Origin: UBA1189 sp045126595
GTDB lineage: Bacteria > Bacteroidota > Bacteroidia > Bacteroidales > Bacteroidaceae
Length of the DNA: 46,457 bases
Assembly: GCA_045126595.1 (NCBI GenBank)
Contig: JBGVOS010000075.1
Coordinates: 1 to 46,457 of the forward strand
Reading direction: 5' to 3'
Below, piece after piece: positions 44,248 to 46,457 of this stretch (its first letter is position 1; the number at the start of each line of letters is the position of its first letter). Below the pieces are notes generated by a model. It did not search any database. It saw nothing but the letters and a program-made list of their open reading frames with translations, and was not told the DNA's origin. Made by a program: the position numbers and the translations under genes.

Positions 44248-46457
44248 TTAGCGGATTACGACCTTACGTCCGTTAACGATGTAGATACCCTTCTCCATCT
44301 TCTCTACACGACGGCCTGAGAGATCGTAGATAACAACGTTCTCAATAGCGGGTTTCACGGCCTCGATACCTGTAGTACCCTCACCACGACCGAAGCTGTA
44401 CATTACAGCAGCGTTCTCTACGGGGAGATCAAGGTATGCTTTGTTGGCGCGATTCTTAATAGTGCCATTTTCTTTCACCTTAGCCATACCCATCACGAGT
44501 TCGTCATTGGCATTGATTGTCATTACATAGGGAGTACCTTCAGGTGTTACATATTTATCGTAGAGTGAACCCTTCATGAGGTTGTTTGCGGGTTTATTGC
44601 CAGCCTCTGTAGTATACTCAAATGTGTAGTCATCAGCTGTCTCTGAGAATACGATTACAGGCTCGTTTGCAGGGATAACATCAGTAATCTCAGCCATTAC
44701 CAACTCCTCATCCTCAACGCCAGTCACAGCGTATGCCTTAATATTTTCAGGGATGGTTACTGCAAAGCCCAAGTTAAGGGTCATGTACTGGTATTCGTCA
44801 ATATTGAGAACGTGAGCAGAAGGAGCCTCTACTGATACGAATGTCCATGCTGAGTTAGTATTCAAACCACCATTCCAGTTTACTACAGCACCACCACCTT
44901 GTGAATGCATCGGATTTCCTGATACGATAATCTTAAACTGATCATCGCCAAGATATGATAGGCCTATGGTACCAGCAGTTTCCTCGCTGAGAGCAGAAGG
45001 ATCGTAGTTAATCACCTTCTCCATGTAACTATTGGTGTGTACATTCTTGAAGGCCAATCCACCATCAACTGCTGTGCAGTACCAAATGGCATTGTTTGAT
45101 GCAGTCGTAACGTTGCTACCCCAGTACATGTAATTATCGGTCAAACTTGCGTATACATAAGCATCAACATTTGCGGGATTTGCAGACTTGACAGCATAGA
45201 ATTTACCAGCTTGAGGATAAACAGAAGGAGTCATAAAGTACATAGGAGTACCAGCATCATTCATACCACCATTCCACAATCCCATAGTGTTATTTCCACC
45301 ACCATTCTGGCTAAGATAGTTGCCAAGGTCTTCAGTCTTGAAGCCGTATGCTGCATTTTGACCAACTTCCAAAATCCATGTACTGTTGCTTTCACCAACA
45401 TTCTTTGCTTCAATTTTTTCTGCGCCATTACCTGAGTCTGCATAGCTCATTGCCTTGCCTTCACCCAATTTGGGATAGAGCTGCAAACCATGAGCATGCT
45501 TGTCAGATGCCACTTCCTTAATATACCACAGCTGTGCATCGCTACCAGTATATGTCTGCAAATCAATCTTGCCAGCTTTATCGCCGTCTACCAAATAAGT
45601 AAACCACTTAGCATCACCACGTTGGCTCTTAATTGCATAATATACGGGATTTGCATCGTCTGTAGTTGTAGTGAAAGAATATTGGGGTTTTGCATACAAA
45701 TACATGGCTGTACCAGAGTCGTTGTTAGGACCAGCATTCCACATACCCATCTTATTACTTACACCACCATTGTTGCTCAAGCGATTCTCTTTATTCTCGG
45801 TCTGCAAGCCATACTTTCCATTGCTTACTTCCCACTGCCAAAGAGTGTTGCAATTACCCTCTTGCTTTGAGGCAATCACAACATTACCTGCTTCGTTATT
45901 TGTGTTAGCATAACTCATTGCAGAGCCACCACCTGCATAGGGATAAAGTTCCAAATACAAGTTTGCATTTTTCACAACTTCTTTGAAATACCAGTACTGT
46001 GTGTTGGCCATAGAGAATTGAGTCAACTGAATCTTGCCGTCAGTATCATCATATGTGTACCACCAACCCTTACCATTGTCAGTACGTCCGCTCTTGATTG
46101 CATAGAGTGCAGGATTTTCAACATCGGTAGTCAATGTAAAAGGATAAGTTCTCTGGATTCTTTCAGCATAAATCGCGATATTCTGCTTCAAAGCATCCAT
46201 GTTTGATATATTCAGATTTTCAACAGCCTCTCTTGCCGCAGCTACAGTCGCATCCAAAGCTGAACAGATGGGGAATCTTCCAACCATAGCATCACTGATT
46301 TCAACAGAGTAAAGATCAAACTCTGCCATGTGGAAATAGGGACGATTTGCAGCATAGTTAGAACCTGTTACTACAAAGCGGAGGTAAATGTACTCGGGCT
46401 TGCTAGCAATAGCGGGAGAAGAATACTCCGCACCAGTAGAAGCAGGGAGACCGGTTA
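44248..46457 (-). CDS. Large ricin-repeat surface protein with C-terminal sorting module (partial, N-terminus beyond right edge)
   Basis: At least 735 residues. The frame stays open from the Met codon at 46329 to the window edge, so the start is outside. The visible N-terminal part (KPEYIYLRFVVTG, then YFHMAEFDLYSVEIS) looks like the end of a discoidin-like domain. Three beta-trefoil ricin-type repeats of about 135 residues follow, beginning YAIKSGRTDNGKGWWYTYDD, YAIKSQRGDAKWFTYLVDGD and YAVKSANPANVDAYVYAS; the first two also share CNTLWQWEV/STWILEV and a GLWNGG-type motif. A proline- and glutamate-rich beta region comes next. The final 40 residues (VVIYDLSGRRVEKMEKGIYIVNGRKVVIR) are a type IX secretion-like sorting module. 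Likely a glycan-binding or glycan-degrading surface protein; any catalytic domain is beyond the edge. Confidence 0.88.
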   Translation of the reverse strand, partial: TGLPASTGAEYSSPAIASKPEYIYLRFVVTGSNYAANRPYFHMAEFDLYSVEISDAMVGRFPICSALDATVAAAREAVENLNISNMDALKQNIAIYAERIQRTYPFTLTTDVENPALYAIKSGRTDNGKGWWYTYDDTDGKIQLTQFSMANTQYWYFKEVVKNANLYLELYPYAGGGSAMSYANTNNEAGNVVIASKQEGNCNTLWQWEVSNGKYGLQTENKENRLSNNGGVSNKMGMWNAGPNNDSGTAMYLYAKPQYSFTTTTDDANPVYYAIKSQRGDAKWFTYLVDGDKAGKIDLQTYTGSDAQLWYIKEVASDKHAHGLQLYPKLGEGKAMSYADSGNGAEKIEAKNVGESNSTWILEVGQNAAYGFKTEDLGNYLSQNGGGNNTMGLWNGGMNDAGTPMYFMTPSVYPQAGKFYAVKSANPANVDAYVYASLTDNYMYWGSNVTTASNNAIWYCTAVDGGLAFKNVHTNSYMEKVINYDPSALSEETAGTIGLSYLGDDQFKIIVSGNPMHSQGGGAVVNWNGGLNTNSAWTFVSVEAPSAHVLNIDEYQYMTLNLGFAVTIPENIKAYAVTGVEDEELVMAEITDVIPANEPVIVFSETADDYTFEYTTEAGNKPANNLMKGSLYDKYVTPEGTPYVMTINANDELVMGMAKVKENGTIKNRANKAYLDLPVENAAVMYSFGRGEGTTGIEAVKPAIENVVIYDLSGRRVEKMEKGIYIVNGRKVVIR

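Overview
The window is chromosomal DNA of a Bacteroidales bacterium, most likely a Prevotellaceae (Prevotella-like) genome. The evidence is: promoters of the Bacteroidetes type (TTTG, about 19 nt, TAnnTTTG) in front of many genes; few Shine-Dalgarno sequences; families largely confined to the phylum (DUF4199, DUF5683, DUF6048, DUF6452); the archaeal/eukaryotic-type glycyl-tRNA synthetase; and two secreted proteins ending in Prevotella-style C-terminal sorting modules. Both ends cut a gene: an ECF sigma factor on the left and a large ricin-repeat surface protein on the right.

Layout. 0-6.7 kb: ECF sigma factor (partial), dnaK, divergent recA, nagB, radA. 6.8-9.8 kb: an isolated secreted GH2 glycosidase and a second ECF sigma factor. 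10.1-14.9 kb: murB, an MBL-fold phosphodiesterase and a Dna2-like nuclease-helicase in one tight operon. 15.1-19.2 kb (minus): DUF4199, GT2, DUF6452, DUF6048 and mntP in one operon, preceded by recO. 19.3-21.2 kb: tRNA-Glu, rpsT, an NSS transporter. 21.4-27.3 kb: secreted LacZ-type beta-galactosidase plus a GH128-like glycanase. 27.4-31.4 kb: MscS channel, HD hydrolase, glyS, FKBP lipoprotein, tRNA-Gln. 31.6-34.9 kb (minus): surE, lpxB, leuB. 35.1-42.5 kb: parA, parB, DUF5683, a CPA2 antiporter, tcdA, lolD, mazG. 42.6-46.5 kb (minus): an AT-richer AAA/DUF4143 ATPase, a 58-residue peptide gene and the partial surface protein. Most of this is housekeeping: DNA repair (recA, radA, recO), chromosome partition (parAB), envelope synthesis (murB, lpxB, lolD, GT2) and tRNA charging and modification (glyS, tcdA).

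The unusual content is non-coding. (1) Two arrays of 10-bp palindromes repeat with an exact 22-bp period: eight units at 14871-15034 and four at 21208-21283. (2) At least fifteen arrays of degenerate 7-bp tandem repeats are concentrated in 35.8-42.5 kb. They carry stop codons (parA, tcdA, lolD, mazG), abut start codons (parB, lolD, mazG), or lie in frame inside genes (tcdA, mazG, lpxB, GH2). In tcdA the only heptamer whose TGA would fall in frame reads TCA instead. (3) An 84-bp imperfect inverted repeat supplies the start codon of tcdA, and related copies lie before lolD and mazG. These are sequence observations; any function is inferred.
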